NCBI GenBank assembly: GCA_029747015.1
Contig: JAKOGI010000825.1
Span: 312,001-376,000 of the forward strand
Length of the DNA stretch: 64,000 bases
Direction of reading: 5' to 3'
From: Carnegiea gigantea
Taxonomy: Eukaryota; Streptophyta; Magnoliopsida; Caryophyllales; Cactaceae
Shown here: piece by piece, positions 22,255 to 35,231 of the stretch
Layout: each line of letters begins with the position of its first letter
Position numbering within the stretch: the stretch's first letter is position 1
Notes under the pieces: generated by a model
What the model was told of the DNA's origin: nothing
Seen by the model: only the letters and a program-made list of their open reading frames with translations
Databases searched by the model: none
Program-made: the position numbers and the translations under genes

Positions 22255-23503
22255 TGATAAGTGCTTAATGTGTACACCATTTTAGGGCCATTTTGCCATA
22301 TTTTTTAGAAAAATTATGTGCTTTAAGTTACTATTCATACTCCTATTCTCGATTTATGCTTGGGAATGGTTGTTTGATGTATTTTATAGGATTTTAGGCC
22401 CCTTTACCCAGTATTTGACTCTCATAGGATGTATTTTCACCTCCATCACGGACATTCATGTGATGCTATGCCCATGGAGCAAGACAAAAGTAGAAAATTA
22501 GTTCCAGCCAAGACCACGGTTGGACTGTGGTGCCTGCCACGGACCGTGGTAAGCTATGAAACTGTTGCCTCTTCGTCTTCCTTCGGCCATGTGGCTGAAA
22601 ACATCCAAGCTTCACTATTAAAGTCTCATAGTTCAGCAGCAAAGAAGAGAGGAAGCATAGCATAGTTCACTTTTTTTCTCAAAAGTTTGCTCTTTTTAGT
22701 TAGGAGTTTTAGTTTGATTATTGTTTTAGTGAGAAATCTTAAGTGTGTTTGGTTTTGATGCAGTTTAAAGCCCTTGGTCGAAGGCTGTCGCTGTCAAGCC
22801 CTTTCTCTCAGATTTTGCCGAATTGTTGGTTAGTTGTTTAATCTTCAATCATGTGTAAGCAATTCATTTTTGTCTAGGGATTTATTAGTTTATGAAAGTG
22901 TAGTTGGATCATGTTTTAATCAATAGAATTATGCTTGTTTCATGATTGGTTTGATTTCATTCTATCAAGTTATTATCATGCTGTGAGTGGATTTTTGGCT
23001 AAAGTTTGCTTGCATACTTGATAATTGAGTGAAAAACTGAAAGGTCACATTTGATTGTTAGACTGCTTGATAAAACCTAACATAGCGTCGAACCGAAAAA
23101 GAGATGTCCATGTTGTGATGACTAGAGTGTAATCGAAAATATTCAACTTGGATTAAGACAAATTAGTTTAAAAGAATGACTGTTGCTTAGTTGAGACAAA
23201 TTTGGTTGATTCCGAAAGAATATATTATATTTTTGGATAGATTACAATTTTGCAAAATTAACCAATTAGAGAAAAGCACATGTTTATCATTTTGATCCAA
23301 TCACCTTTCATAACTACCTGAATTCCTATGCATTTTTCCTTAATTGATTTAGAATTAGTAAATTTGAAGTTGTTGAATCAAAACCCCTTGATTTAGTATT
23401 TGCTTAGCATATTCTAATAGATAAAGCTTAATGATTACTTTGGTCCCTGGGGACGATCTTTTTATCTATGCTACGACTACCCATGCACTTGCAGTAGTGG
23501 TCA
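22255..23503 (+). repeat. Athila 5' LTR
   Basis: 1,249 bp from TGATAAGTGCTTAATG to GCAGTAGTGGTCA. It aligns along its full length with 35232-36477, with numerous substitutions and small indels. It contains the palindrome CCACGGACCGTGG at 22537-22549. Confidence 0.92.
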
Positions 23504-23509
23504 GGTTTT

Positions 23510-23526
23510 TAGCGCTGATGTTGGGA
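23510..23526 (+). other. Degenerate primer-binding site (tRNA-Asp type)
   Basis: TAGCGCTGATGTTGGGA, six bases after the 5' LTR, resembles the TGGCGCCGTTGCCGGGGA primer site of Athila and many gypsy elements, with several mismatches. Confidence 0.6.
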
Positions 23527-23777
23527 CCAATTTGTTATCTATCAAGTTAGTCTTACAAAATTAACTAAGCATTTTATTGTCTTTTATTCTGTTTTTTATT
23601 ATTTTCTTGTTTGATTGCTGGTAGTGTTGTTGATAGTGCTTGCAGGTTTCTTACCCGTTTATGTGAAGTCCATTCCTATACGAGCCCGATCTCGAGATCG
23701 AGAGGACATTTCGCTTAAGGATGAAGATGTAAAAGATTAAAGAACAAAGACATGAGGCAAGAAGGAATCCAACAAAC

Positions 23778-24940
23778 ATGGCAGGAGGAGGAGGTAACCA
23801 AAGAAGAATGCTTTGGGATTTTGTTACCCTTGAAGTCCAAGGGATCACCTCAAGCACCGCTCGCCCTAATGTTAATGCTAATAATTTCGAGCTCAAACCA
23901 GCAGTCATTTCCATGGTGCAACAATCCTAGTTTGGAAGAACTCCTTTGGAAGACCCGAATCTACACCTCTCGGTCTTTTTAGAGGTGTGTGACACGTTGA
24001 AACTTAATGGAGCCTCCAACAATGCCATTCGACTACAATTATTTCCCTTCTCATTGAGGGGAGTAAGAGATTGGCTACATTCTTTGCCATCGCGATTTAT
24101 TACCACTTGGGATGAGTTAACAAGAGCCTTCCTCGCCAAGTTCTTCCCACCGAGCAAAATGGCAAGTTTAAGGAATCAAATCATTGACTTTATGAAAAAA
24201 GATGAAGAGACGCTCTATAAAGCTTGGGAGCACTTTAAAGATTTGCTTATTTATGCCCCCATCATGGTCTTCAATGTCGGATGATTATCTGACCTTTTTA
24301 TAATGGTGTGACCCAACCTGTTTGGTCCACTATTGATGCGGCGGTGGGAGGAACCTTGATAAACAAAACTAAAGATGAGGCCTATAACCTACTTAAGGAG
24401 ATGGCACTTAACAACTTCTAATGTTCCACTATACGAGGCCAAACCAAAATGGTTGGAGATAAGCTTCATGTTGATGCGCTTACTTTGCTTTTTGCTAAAG
24501 TAGATGCTATGACTCAAAGATTGGTTCAAATGAATGCTAATGTTGTGAATTCTAGCGCCTCTTTCACTTGTGAAATTTGTGGTTCTATTGAGCATGTGAC
24601 TTTAAATTGTTAATTTGGGAGTCCTTTTTCCCCAGACCTTAGTGAAGTTAGGTATGTTCAAAACTTCAACCCGAGATCGACCAATGACCCTTACTCTAGT
24701 ACCTACAATCTGGGTTGGAAGAATCATCTGAATTTCTCATATAGGTCTAATCCAAACCCTTCGAATATGTCCCCAATGAATGCTAGACCACCTCCCAGTT
24801 TTCAAAGACCTCCTTTCCCTTCTCAAGTACCCTTAAAGTGCAATTTAGAAGCAATGCCGGAAAGTATGCTTATAGCGCAACAAAAGCAGGATAAGCATAT
24901 TAAGCAATTAGAGCCTCAAAGGTTGATGTGCTTACAACTC
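23778..24940 (+). pseudogene. Athila gag (nucleocapsid/capsid) pseudogene
   Basis: From ATG 23778 (MAGGGGNQRRM) the readable blocks are WDFVTLEVQGI, LEDPNLHLSVFLEVCDTLKL, IRLQLFPFSL, TTWDELTRAFLAKFFPP and ETLYKAWEHFKDLL. These are typical of the retrotransposon gag capsid domain in Athila elements. A CCHC zinc knuckle (CEICGSIEHVTLNC) lies at about 24570-24612 and is followed at once by a stop. The frame is also broken before LEDPNLH, after PIMVFNVG (stop near 24282), and at several later points. In a live element gag would form the virus-like particle. Here it cannot be made as one protein. Confidence 0.88.
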
Positions 24941-27900
24941 ATAACAAGATGTTGAAAGCCCATATTGTCCAAAAAGCTAGGCCTTCATCTACACCTCCAG
25001 ATAGAATTCTTAGCAAACCCGAATCTAATCCAAGGCAGCAATGCAATGCTATGATTCTGAGAGGAGGGAAACAACTAGAGGGACCTAAGGGGATTACCAA
25101 CAATGAGCCATTACATGACCAGAATGAGCATATTGAGAATGTTGTCCACACCTTCTAATGAGGTGATTGGTGATGTTGTACATAAATTTGATGAGGTTCC
25201 TAAGGACCCTAAGATCATTTCCCCAAAACCCTACACCCTACCTTTACCATTTCCTCAAAGGATGGCTAAAGCAAAACTCGATTGGCAATTTCGGAAGTTT
25301 TCAGAAATCTTTAAGAAATTCTACATAAACATTCCGTTTACTGAAGCCCTAACTCAAATGTCTTCATATGCTAAATTTTTGAAAGAAATTCTGTCTAACG
25401 AAAGAGAGCTAGAAGAACATAAAATTGTAGCTTTGACTGAAAGATGCAGTGCAGCGATCCAAAACAAGCTTCCAGCTAAGCTGAAGAATCTTGGTAGTTT
25501 TTCAATTCCTTGCCTGATAGAAAATGTGCCTATAGACCATGCATTATGCGATTTAGGGTCAAGCGTGAGCTTAATGCCCCTTTCTCTGTGTGAAATTGGA
25601 ACCAGGAAAGATGAGACTGACTATTATCTCCTTACAATTAGGGGATTGTTCTGTGAAATACCCTATGGGTGTTTTAGAGGATGTTCCAATAAAAGTAGGA
25701 GATTTATATGTGCCAGTCGACTTTGTGATTTTAGAAATGGAGGAGGACACGAGCACCCCCATCATTCTTGGGAGGCCATTCTTGGCCACCGCGAGATGCC
25801 GTATTGATGTGAAAATGCTATCTTTTGATGTGGGAGATGATCATGTGGAGTTTAATTTACTAAAAGCCGCTAATTTCTCTTTCATTTCTGATGAGTGCAA
25901 TAAGATTGATGTTATTGATGGATTGATACGGGAAACTATATCTAACCTTGATTCTAATGATCCTCTCGAGCACTTGATGTTGAACAATAGCACTTCTAAG
26001 GATGAAAATCCCGGCATAGCCAAATGTGCCTAATTTCTGGAAGCCTCTGTACCAATTTCGTCTTCCATTGATAGGGTGGAACCATTATAAGATGAAAATA
26101 AGCCCTCGTTTGATGAGACAAAAGCTTCCAAGGTAGAACTGAAACCTCTCCCTTTATCCCAGAGGTATGAATTTCTTAGACTAAAATCTACATATCCTGT
26201 GATTGTGAATGTAAGTTTGAATGCATCCCAAATCAACTCTTTGCTTAGAGTGCTTATGAAGCATCGTAAAGTCATAGGATACACCCTTGATGACTTAAAA
26301 GGAATTCATCATTCTTTGTGTATGCATCGAATTGTAATAGAAGACAGCCATAAGCTTTCCATTGAACACCAAAGAAGATTGAACCCTAGCGTGCAAGAGG
26401 TGGTAAAAAAGGAAATTTTGAAGTTGCTTAAAGCCAACATTATCTACCCTATCTCTGATAGTGCATGGTAAGCCCGGTCCATACTGTACTTAAGAAAAGA
26501 GGGATGACTGTTATAAAAAATGAGAATAATGAGCTATTCCCTACTAAGATTGTCTCGGGCTGGCATATGTGCACTGACTATCAGAAATTGAATAAAGCCA
26601 CTCGTAAAGATCACTTTCCCCTTCCCTTTATTGACCAAATGCTTGAACGGTTGGCTAAGAACTTACATTTTTACTACTTAGATTGATATTCGGGATTCTT
26701 TCAAATCCCTATCCATCCTAATGACCAATAAAAGACTACTTTTACATGTCCTTATGGCACATATGCTTATAGAAGGATGCCATTTGGGTTATGCAATGGC
26801 CCTACCACATTTCAATGTTGTATGATGGCTATTTTTTTTCTGATTTTATTAAGGACATAATGGAAGTCTTTATGAATGATTTTTCTGTGTATGGTGTAAC
26901 CTATAACCATTGCTTGAATAACTTATCGAAGGTTTTGCAAAGATGTGAAGATGTAAATTTGGTCTTGAATTGGGAGAAATGTTATTTTATGTTGCAAGAG
27001 GGGGTTATCCTTGGTCATGTTGTCTCTAACAAAGGTATTGAAGTTGACAAAGCAAAGGTGGAGGTGATTGAGAAATTGCCACCTCTAACATCTGTAAAGG
27101 ATGTGAGGAGTTTTCTCGGACACGTCGGTTTTTACCGATGATTTATAAAGGATTTTTCAATAATTGCAAAACCTCTCACCTAATTGCTTATCAAGGTTAT
27201 GCCTTTTGATTTTAATGAAGAATGCTTGAGAGCTTTTCACAGGTTAAAAGAAGCATTAATCACCGCCCCAGTAGTGCAAGCTCCAGATTGGGAACTTCCT
27301 TTTGAAGTAAGGTACGATTCCAGTGACTATGCGGTCGGTGCTGTTCTAGGCCAACAAAAGGACAATAAGCCATATGTCATGTACTATGCGAGTCGCACTC
27401 TTGATGGGGCTCAAGTGAATTATGGCACGATAGAGAAGGAATTCTTAGCGGTTGTCTTTACCTCAGAAAAATTTCGATCCTACTTGATCAATTCTAAGGT
27501 CATTGTTTTTACAGATCATGCCCTTTGAAACATTTAATGAAAAATCCGACTCCAAACCCAAACTCATCCGATGGGTCCTCTTTCTTCAAGAGTTTGATTT
27601 GGAGATCAAAGATAAGGTCGGGTTGGCAAATGTGGTTAACGATCATCTATCTCGCCTAGACCCCGAGGCCACACCTAGTGAAGAGCTCCCCATTGATGAC
27701 TCCTTCCCCGATGTCACTAAATCCCAACAAGCTACCCCATGGTATACTGATTTGGTCAACCTCAAGGTGTGCAGAGTGTTACCTCCAGGATTGTCCTACC
27801 AACAAAGAAATAAGTTCTTTATCGATCCCAAATACTATGAGTGGGAAAAACCTTTCCTTTACAAGCTATGTAGAGATGGGATTTATAGAACATGCTTACC

Positions 27901-29020
27901 TGAGGATGAGGTCCGTGGTGTCTTACACCATTGTCATGCTTCAACCTATGGTGGCCACTTTGGACCAGATAAAATGATTGCGAAAGTACTCCAAGCAGGC
28001 TTCTGGCCTACGCTATTTAAGGACGCAAGGAAATTTGTCATAATTTGTAATAGATGTCAGCGAACAGGGAACATTTTCAAGAGGGATGAGATGCCTCAAA
28101 GTGACATACTTGAGGTAGCGTTGTTTGATGTATGAGGGATTGACTTCATGGGACCTTTTCCTCCCTCCCATAACAACCTTTACGTCCTTGTGGAAGTTAA
28201 CTATGTTTTTAAGTAGGTGGAGGCCGTTGCCTCCCTAACAAATGATTCCAAGGTTGTCCTTAAGTTTCTCAAGAAAAATAGTTTCACAAGGTTTGGCACG
28301 TCAAGAGCTCTTCTAAGTGACAATGGCACACACTTTTGCAACAAGCCTCTCGAGTCACTATTAAAAAAATATGGGATATTTCATAAAATCGCTACGCCTT
28401 ACCATCCCCAAATAAGTTGGCAGGTGGAACTCGCGAATAGAGAATTGAAGAGCATATTAGAGAAAATGGTGGATCGGTCCTGCAAAGATTGGTCCATCAA
28501 GGTTGATGATGCTCTTTGGGCATACCGCACCGCTTACAAAGACTCCACTAAGCACCACTCCATACCGGTTGGTGTTTGGGAAGTCTTACCAATAGAGATG
28601 GAACATAACGCATATTGGGCTATAAAGACACTTGATTTTGATCTTAAGGCAGTCGGAGTATGAAGATTCTTGCAACTAAACGAGTTAGATGAATTAAGGT
28701 TGAAGGTCCATGAGAGTTCGCGTATTTACAAAGAGCGAACTAAGAAGCGGCACGATAAACATATCATGAAGAAGAGATTCGAAAAAGGTGACATGGTCAT
28801 TTTATTTAACTCAAGGCTAAGATTGTTTCTAGGCAAACTGAAATCCTGATGGTTGGAACCATTTAAGATCACCAAAGTTCAACCTAATGGAGCAGTTGAA
28901 ATATGGAGTGAGTCTACCGGTGCATTCACAGTCAATGGACAACGATTAAAACCATATCTTATGGGACAAGCTATTGATAAGGCCAACATCCATGCGCTTA
29001 CTGATCCGGACCAAGCATAG
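24941..29020 (+). pseudogene. Athila pol pseudogene (protease, reverse transcriptase, RNase H, integrase)
   Basis: Blocks in order: MILRGGKQLEGPKG (25050); FPQRMAKAKLD and NIPFTEAL; protease active site CDLGSSVSLMPL (Asp codon at 25550); a frame change at about 25590, then VLEDVPIKVG and IILGRPFLATA; reverse transcriptase YQKLNKATRKDHFPLPFID (26580) and PYGTYAYRRMPFG; the catalytic box reads FMND (about 26869-26880) where FMDD is expected, so a catalytic Asp is lost; RNase H with RYDSSDYAVGAVLGQ and TDHAL (27300-27528); integrase zinc region [13 protein letters not shown] with CNRCQ (27930-28060), then DFMGPF, LLSDNGTHF and QVELANRE carrying the Asp-Asp-Glu residues; and an integrase C-terminal region to about 29020. 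Stops at 26469, 26684, 27139, 27526, 28133 and elsewhere break it repeatedly. No chromodomain is seen. Confidence 0.9.
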
Positions 29021-29117
29021 AAGAACGGTCAAGCTCTTGATCTTAAAAGAGCGCTTCTTGGGAGGTAACCCAAGCTCTTTTCGTTTTTCTTTTCTTAACT
29101 TTGATTTTTATTCTTAT

Positions 29118-29153
29118 GGCTAAAAAAAAAAAAAAAAACAGAGAGAGAGAGAG
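29118..29153 (+). repeat. Poly-A run followed by (GA)n
   Basis: About 17 A (29122-29138), then CA and seven GA repeats, in the spacer between pol and the 3' ORF. A simple-sequence repeat. Confidence 0.88.
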
Positions 29154-29326
29154 ATAAAATAAAGGGAAGAAAACAAGAAAAAAATGGGAGAAAGAAAGAA
29201 AAAACAAATATGTAAAATGTTTGGCACCACGACCAAGACACTTAGCACCGCGGTCGTGGGATGCCAAACCAGGAAAACCTAAAAAAAATGGTGTCAACAA
29301 ACACCATGGTTGGACGGTGGTGAACC

Positions 29327-29339
29327 CCACGGTCCGTGG
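29327..29339. repeat. GC-rich palindrome in the Athila internal spacer
   Basis: CCACGGTCCGTGG, near-identical to the palindrome in both Athila LTRs (22537-22549, 35533-35545) and embedded in similar flanking words (ATGGTTGGAC-GTGGTG). Copying between LTR and internal spacer, or a shared structural signal, would explain it. Confidence 0.7.
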
Positions 29340-29728
29340 TGACCTGCTATGACCCATGGTCAAGGGTTTTGATTGTGGTGACCCTTCAATTTTTCCCAAC
29401 TCATCTTCTTCTTCGAAGATCCTTCTCTCTCGGCCTCCATTTTCTCCCTCGAAACCTCCATAACTAACACCTTGAATCCTACCTTATTTCTTCTCATTGT
29501 TCACCCATTTTCACTCAAAATTCATCCTTTTCACTTAAACTTCCTTTTTCTTCCACAGATTTCATCTCTTTCTTCTTCTTTTTCTTCAAATCATCTCACC
29601 TTCACTCATCCACCATAACCATCTTTTTCTCTCTCTAATTCTTCTTCTTTTTGCTTAAAATCTTCATTTTTCTTCCTCAAATTTTCTTATTTAGGTTTTA
29701 GTTTTAGTTTTTGTTTCAATTTGCAATA

Positions 29729-31015
29729 ATGGCACCAACCATAAGACAAAGGAGTATTAACAAAGTTGGATCCTCAAGTCAAGCACCAACCCGATCTTGA
29801 AAGACATCCCAAACCTCCACCAATATGAGTGCTCAAGGTACCATTCCTCGCCCCTTGGTTTAATGAATCTTGATCATGTTGCTAGATATAACTATTTGAA
29901 TGAACACATGGTTGTAGCAAGTGGATTTGTTAGCTCGATTGGGCATGTTAGATGACATTAGGTGGTTGTTTGCACGAGGTGGTATGGGACACTTTATAGA
30001 AATAAAAAAGCATACCAACCGAGACCTGACCTTAGAGTTCTTGAGTACACTCTATGTTACAGTCACTAGAGGGCCTCAATGTTAAGCCGAGTACATATCG
30101 TTTTATTTTCAAGGACAATTATACGAATTGAACTTAGGTACCTTCAACGGCATAATCGGTTTTGCACCTAGTATGGATTTACCAAACCAATAAGTCCCCC
30201 ACGAATTCAACCCAAATGTATTTTGGGGTGAGCTTTTGGGGAGTGTCAGGTATAGCACTAGTTCATCAAAGTGCACACATATTAGGAACCCCAACATTAG
30301 AGTAGCTCAGCCTATCTTGGCTTGCTGTTTCTTTTCTCGGGTCGATAGTCTGAATGTCCTGAGATTGTCTGAGTTGTACTTCTTGTCCTATATGCTTGAC
30401 GTGTCCAGCTTGACCCCGGTTCATTTTTGGCTAGGCAATTATATAGTGTTGCTATTAGCACTAAGGGGAGGATAGTCATAGGTGGTATTGTAACTACTAT
30501 TGCAAGATTTTTGGGTGTTGAGCCCAATCTTGAGGATAGAGTTTCTGGGTCCGAGCAGCTTGATCAAGCTGCCTTTGAAATTATGAACTTTTGTAAAGTT
30601 AAGGTTGGGCATTTGTGCTGGATTTAACCTAGGAATCGGCCTTTGCCGCTTCCTAATGTTGATCGAACCACCTTACTTCACCAAACTAACCTTTATTAGG
30701 TACCTGGTGATACTGAGGTTGATCAACCTGTACCTCATCATCCAGCCCCTCATTCTAGTCCAGCCCCTCCTCACTACACCGACCTCTAAGACACCCATAG
30801 ATCCATCCAAGAAGAGCAACTTTCCCTCCGAGCTTTTGTTGCTTCTAAGAACTCCGCTCTTAGGGAATTTGTTCAAGAGCGCCACAATGAGCTTTGTAGG
30901 ATGCTTGCCACCCAGACTCAAAATTTCCAGGACTATAGGGCATGGTTAGAGACCTGGCGAGTTTGGCATATCTCTTATGGCCAACCAACCCCTCCTCCTT
31001 CTCCACCTCCTTTCT
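29729..31015 (+). pseudogene. Athila 3' ORF (env-position / ORF-1-like protein), degraded
   Basis: It starts at ATG 29729 (MAPTIRQRS) after a long CT-rich leader (about 29391-29700). Readable blocks are LDDIRWLFARGG, LEFLSTLYVT, FYFQGQLYELNLGTFN, VFWGELLG, SKCTHIRNPNIRVAQPILA, LNVLRLSELYFLSYM and GGIVTTIARFLGV. The pattern RNPxxRxAxxxLA with a following SELxFL block is seen in the Athila/plant retrotransposon 3' ORF often called ORF-1 or env-like. No membrane segment or signal peptide is evident, so the name reflects position only. Stops and frame changes (e.g. 29798, 30075, 30192, 30473) inactivate it. Confidence 0.65.
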
Positions 31016-31085
31016 GATTGTTTTGTGCTACTCCCCTTCCATTTTTCTCTTATGTGCCCACATTGAGGGCAATGTGTGATTCAAG

Positions 31086-31097
31086 CATGGGGGAGTT
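31086..31097 (+). other. Internal polypurine-tract-like sequence
   Basis: CATGGGGGAGTT follows the phrase ATTGAGGGCAATGTG. It is a better purine tract than the one next to the 3' LTR. Athila-type elements often carry such a tract after the 3' ORF. Confidence 0.5.
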
Positions 31098-31912
31098 AGT
31101 CGTTATATTTGGCGTTTGATGCCTGATTTGGTTTGGTGTGCTTGTGTTTTGTATATGTTATTTGTGATAGTTTTTGTAGTTTTTGTTTTAGGTTTTAGTT
31201 TTATTTAGCAGTATTTTAGGAGTACATTTAACTTTTCTTTTCATTCTAGGTTGCATTTTAGTTTTTCTTTTATTGATTTATTTTGTATTTTAGTTTGCAT
31301 TGTTATTAGGAGCATCCATGAAAAAACAAACATACAAAAAAAAAAGTTGAAAAAATTGAAAAAACAAAGAAGCAAAAATCCTCCGATGATGATCTTTCTA
31401 GACTAGGTAGACTTATTTGGTTTAGTTTGATCCTTCAATTCGCCCAATTGTGTATAAAATATTTGAGAATGAGTTTGCGAAAATGAGCTCCATGTTTTGA
31501 CCCATGTTAAGTGAGAGTTTATTACCCCAAGAGTCTTTACATGAATTTTAGCATGTGTTTACGAATGAGCTAGTTATGACCTTGGTAGATGTCCCGTGAG
31601 GCTTTGAGCTTTTAAAGACTATTTATCAATTCAGTCTCATGTTTCTTTCATGTGTGACTCTTCCTTGACATCATTTCTCTAGAACTTGCTTTGATTTTCA
31701 TTCATGATCACATTTCACAAAAGCATTTAGGCAATACGATTGAGATATTTTTCTTTGATTTGTTAAACCCAATGGCCCAATAGCCACCTTTGTTATATAT
31801 TATATCCCTTGCTAGCCCCTTTGAACCTATATTCATTTTTCTTGATTTGAACTTCCTATTGTAGCTTATGGCCAAATGATTATCTTACCCTTGAAGCCAA
31901 GACTACATGAGC

Positions 31913-31917
31913 GTTTC
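31913..31917. repeat. Left target-site duplication of the nested solo LTR (GTTTC)
   Basis: GTTTC directly before TGTTAAG. It matches 34288-34292 exactly. Confidence 0.82.
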
Positions 31918-34287
31918 TGTTAAGTCATAATTCATGGATGTTTTTAACAATTAATTTGATTATATTATATATATTATTTTATCTAATTTACTTTATTTTA
32001 TATATTTTTTAGGTAAAGCATTAATAAAGAAAGAGGAAAAAAGAAAACATCAAAGTTTAGGTTTTATTTACTGAAGGATTTTACAAGCGAATTTATCAAG
32101 TCGGTCCAAAAAATAATGAATTATGAAAAATATTAGTTTCATAATGATTTATTTAGGCTATAGTTACAAGATTACTACTCCTAATTAAAGAAGAATTAGG
32201 AGACTTGGAGAAGAAGACATCCTGCAAGAAAAGAAAACCCTAGAAATATTATGCTATTAAAACCCTCCTTCACGTCAAAACCTCACGCCATCACTGCAGA
32301 ATAATCACGTTCAGCCTCCTCCTTTTCTCCACCTCCTCCTATTATCCTCATAATCTCCATCATCATCATAATCAGCCTCACCACCAACACCTTCGTCACC
32401 TCATTTTGTGCCTAATTATCAACTTCATCACCCAATCACCACCAGTTACGCTAATCTTCACCATCACATGCCCAATTATCTTCATGCCTAACTGTCCATC
32501 ATCACCACACACCCCCCACCACTTCTTCATCATCATCATTAATCATCATCCCATATCATCACCATCATCATCAGCTATCATAATATTGTCAAAGTAATAT
32601 TGTTTCTTTTTTTTTCTCTTTTATTTTATTAGTTTAGTGTTAAACATGATTTATTTAGGTAATTTAGGTACTTTAATTTATAATATATGTGTGTAATTTC
32701 CTTGTATTTAGTATAAGCTATTTGAAACCATGCTAAATTAATTATTTTGAAACAAGTTTTATGCTTTATTGTCTAGTTGATTTTTATTCTATAATTCTAT
32801 AATGATTAGTATTTATTGTTTATGATATTCGCATTAGATTAATCGGAAAGCATGCTAATTAGTTTAATACGAATTCATATGATAGTTTAAAAGGCTTTAA
32901 TATGTAAAAGTTATAGTCTTTTAGGCATTAGTGTCACCATAATTGATCATGGATGGCTCAAACCCATCTCTTTTAATTAGATAATCATTATAGATCTTTG
33001 TTAAATCAATTTTCCGATAAATTGGTTACAAGGCATTAGATAATGTTTTTCTAATAGTTAATGCTCTGGTTTGATTAAATTCTTGCGCTGGTGTTAGGAT
33101 TATCAAAACTAGTAGGTTTATATTAGGGCTTGACCTAAATAAACTATAATATGAGGTAAAATAGGGAAGATCCACTAGTGGGTATCTTCTATAGTCTAAC
33201 TCATGGATAGGTCAATTGGTGTGTTTATGATAAATATTAATTTGCATGATGGATATAGATTATGCTAAGTAATTTTCATAAATTTGGTATCTTTGATAAT
33301 TATCTGTTACTTTTTAGTTAATTTCTTTAGTTTGTCAATTTTAATTCTTAAATTTATAGGTTTTAATATAAATTTCATTTACTCCCCCCAAAATAGTAGT
33401 CTTTTAGGGTGTCTTAGTGATTTTAGATTAGTTATATTTTGGTTTTTACTGTGATTAAAATTTTCAGATTTATTTTCTATTCTACTTTGTCATTTATTTA
33501 CCGGTTTGTTAGAAAGTAGGCTAAAAATAGCTCCTTTTGTGTTTTTTCGTGTTTTATTCCATTTTAGGGTTTATATAGTATCCTAAGCTGCCTTCATTTA
33601 ATTTTGGAATATTCAAAAATTATTTGATAATTATTCAGAATTATTTCATGAATTGGATATGTACAGGTTTTTATTTTAATAAATCTGAAAATTATGTTTT
33701 TAATTTTTAGTGTTAGTTTTTAGGGTTTTATTTAGTATATAAAATTATATTTTAAAATCTGGGTATTTTGTTATTTATTATTGTATTTATATTAGTGCAT
33801 TTTAATTTTCTGTGGTTGAATTTTTGTTTCATTTTTTTTTTTTGAATTTAATTACATATAATATTGAAGATATAAAGTTATAAACTTGCAAAATATTAAT
33901 TTAGATTACTTTATGTGATTTTTAATATTAATTTTCTGCTTGTTATTTTCTATTTTAATTTTCAGTCTAATATTATGTGATTATTTCTGTTTTTATTTTT
34001 CCAGAATATTTAAGATAACTATTTACTATTTTCATTTCCAGAATTAAATTTAGAATATTTAGCGGCAATATTAAGTAATTTTTCTAGATTTTTACTCATT
34101 TAATTTGATTTGTTTTAGTAATATAAGGAGAAAGTAAAATAAATTAGAGTAGTAAAGTTAATTAGAATTAAACTAGCTTATTATCATAATCTTTACTTGT
34201 GGAATCGATCCATACTTTCCTATACTATAAATCTAAATTATAAATCAAAGTAGTGGTTTAATTTGTAACTGTGTGACAAGCTTTACA
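31918..34287. mobile_element. Nested solo LTR of an unidentified LTR retrotransposon
   Basis: 2,370-bp A+T-rich insert beginning TGTTAAG and ending CTTTACA. The ends are inverted copies at six of seven bases with TG...CA termini, and the insert is flanked by exact GTTTC duplications. It has no coding frame. A CAT/CAC-rich stretch (about 32290-32590) and a phrase GTGGAATCGATCCATAC near the right end resemble LTR interior sequence. Removing it with one GTTTC leaves continuous Athila spacer (ATGAGC-GTTTC-ATTCTTTTGC). Lack of any internal domain or second LTR indicates a solo LTR produced by LTR-LTR recombination. The family is unknown, and the orientation is not firmly established. Confidence 0.75.
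32290..32595 (+). repeat. CAT/CAC-rich low-complexity stretch
   Basis: Dense CATCATCAT, CACCAC and CCTCCT words within the solo LTR, just after a TATTAAAACCC promoter-like phrase. Probably LTR leader sequence rather than coding. Confidence 0.6.
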
Positions 34288-34292
34288 GTTTC
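34288..34292. repeat. Right target-site duplication of the nested solo LTR (GTTTC)
   Basis: GTTTC directly after CTTTACA. It matches 31913-31917. Confidence 0.82.
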
Positions 34293-35216
34293 ATTCTTTT
34301 GCATCAAGTTTGATTTGGGAGCTAGAAAGGAGAGTTGAGATCTTTTAGGGGATTTTGGTTGTTTGGTAAAGGGATGTCTAATCTTGATTGATAAAAAGGA
34401 AATCTCTTGTCTTATTATACAAAGTTTAGAGAAGAGTTGGAATTTAAAGATCATTATGGATTTCCCTTGGCTAACTCTTTTGAAAAAAAACACAAAAAAA
34501 AAACAAAAATAAGAGAAAAAGAACACAAAAAAAGGGGGAAAAAAAGAGAGAAAAGAAAAGTGACTAAGAAAGAGAGTACTAGCCTTGTTGGAACTGTAAA
34601 TTTTTACGATTTTTCAACTCTTTGTCTCATTATTGGGGATTTATTTTGTTGCTAAATTGTATTGGTTTAAGGAGGATGTTATAATGGTCCATTGGAAACA
34701 TGTAGCTCTTAGTCTATGGCTTCTAGCTCTTTATTTCCAAAACATTTGTTCCCCGACCTCTCACCTTTACTAATGGCCCGATTTCCACCCTATGAAAATC
34801 CTCATGATTGTCTAGTGTGTTTGCATGTTAGTGACGGCAAATTTTAGAGTCTTATCAAGCTTAAGGTAGATTTCAGTATGGGAATTAGAATTGAGGGAAC
34901 CTTTATATTTTTTTCAAACACATGAATGATGAGTGCTACATAACTATAGTGAGGTTCTACCGACCTTACTAGCATCATTTGTTTCATATGTTGAAAAACT
35001 GTATTTGATGATTTTGGGATATTGATTCAAATTTGGCATTGTGGTCTATCAAGTGGTTTTCAAAAAATTTCATTCCCTAGTCTGGTTGCTAATAGTTTTT
35101 ACATCTTTTTGGGCTACCTTTGGATCAATTTTTCCATTAGAATATTACCTATATCTATCCTGTGGAGGTTGTATATATTTTTGGTTTTGGCATTGCTTGA
35201 GGACAAGCAATAATTT

Positions 35217-35231
35217 AAGCATAGTGGAGTT
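35217..35231 (+). other. Polypurine tract of the Athila element (degraded)
   Basis: AAGCATAGTGGAGTT sits against the 3' LTR and follows the phrase TTGAGGACAAGCAA common to this group. Two G of the usual GGGGGAGTT are lost. Confidence 0.65.

Noticed and set aside
22255..22265. LTR start of the Athila element at 22252 (TGCTGATAAG)
   Set aside because: The 3' LTR begins TGATAAG after its purine tract, and using 22255 gives a target duplication that restores ndhH exactly.
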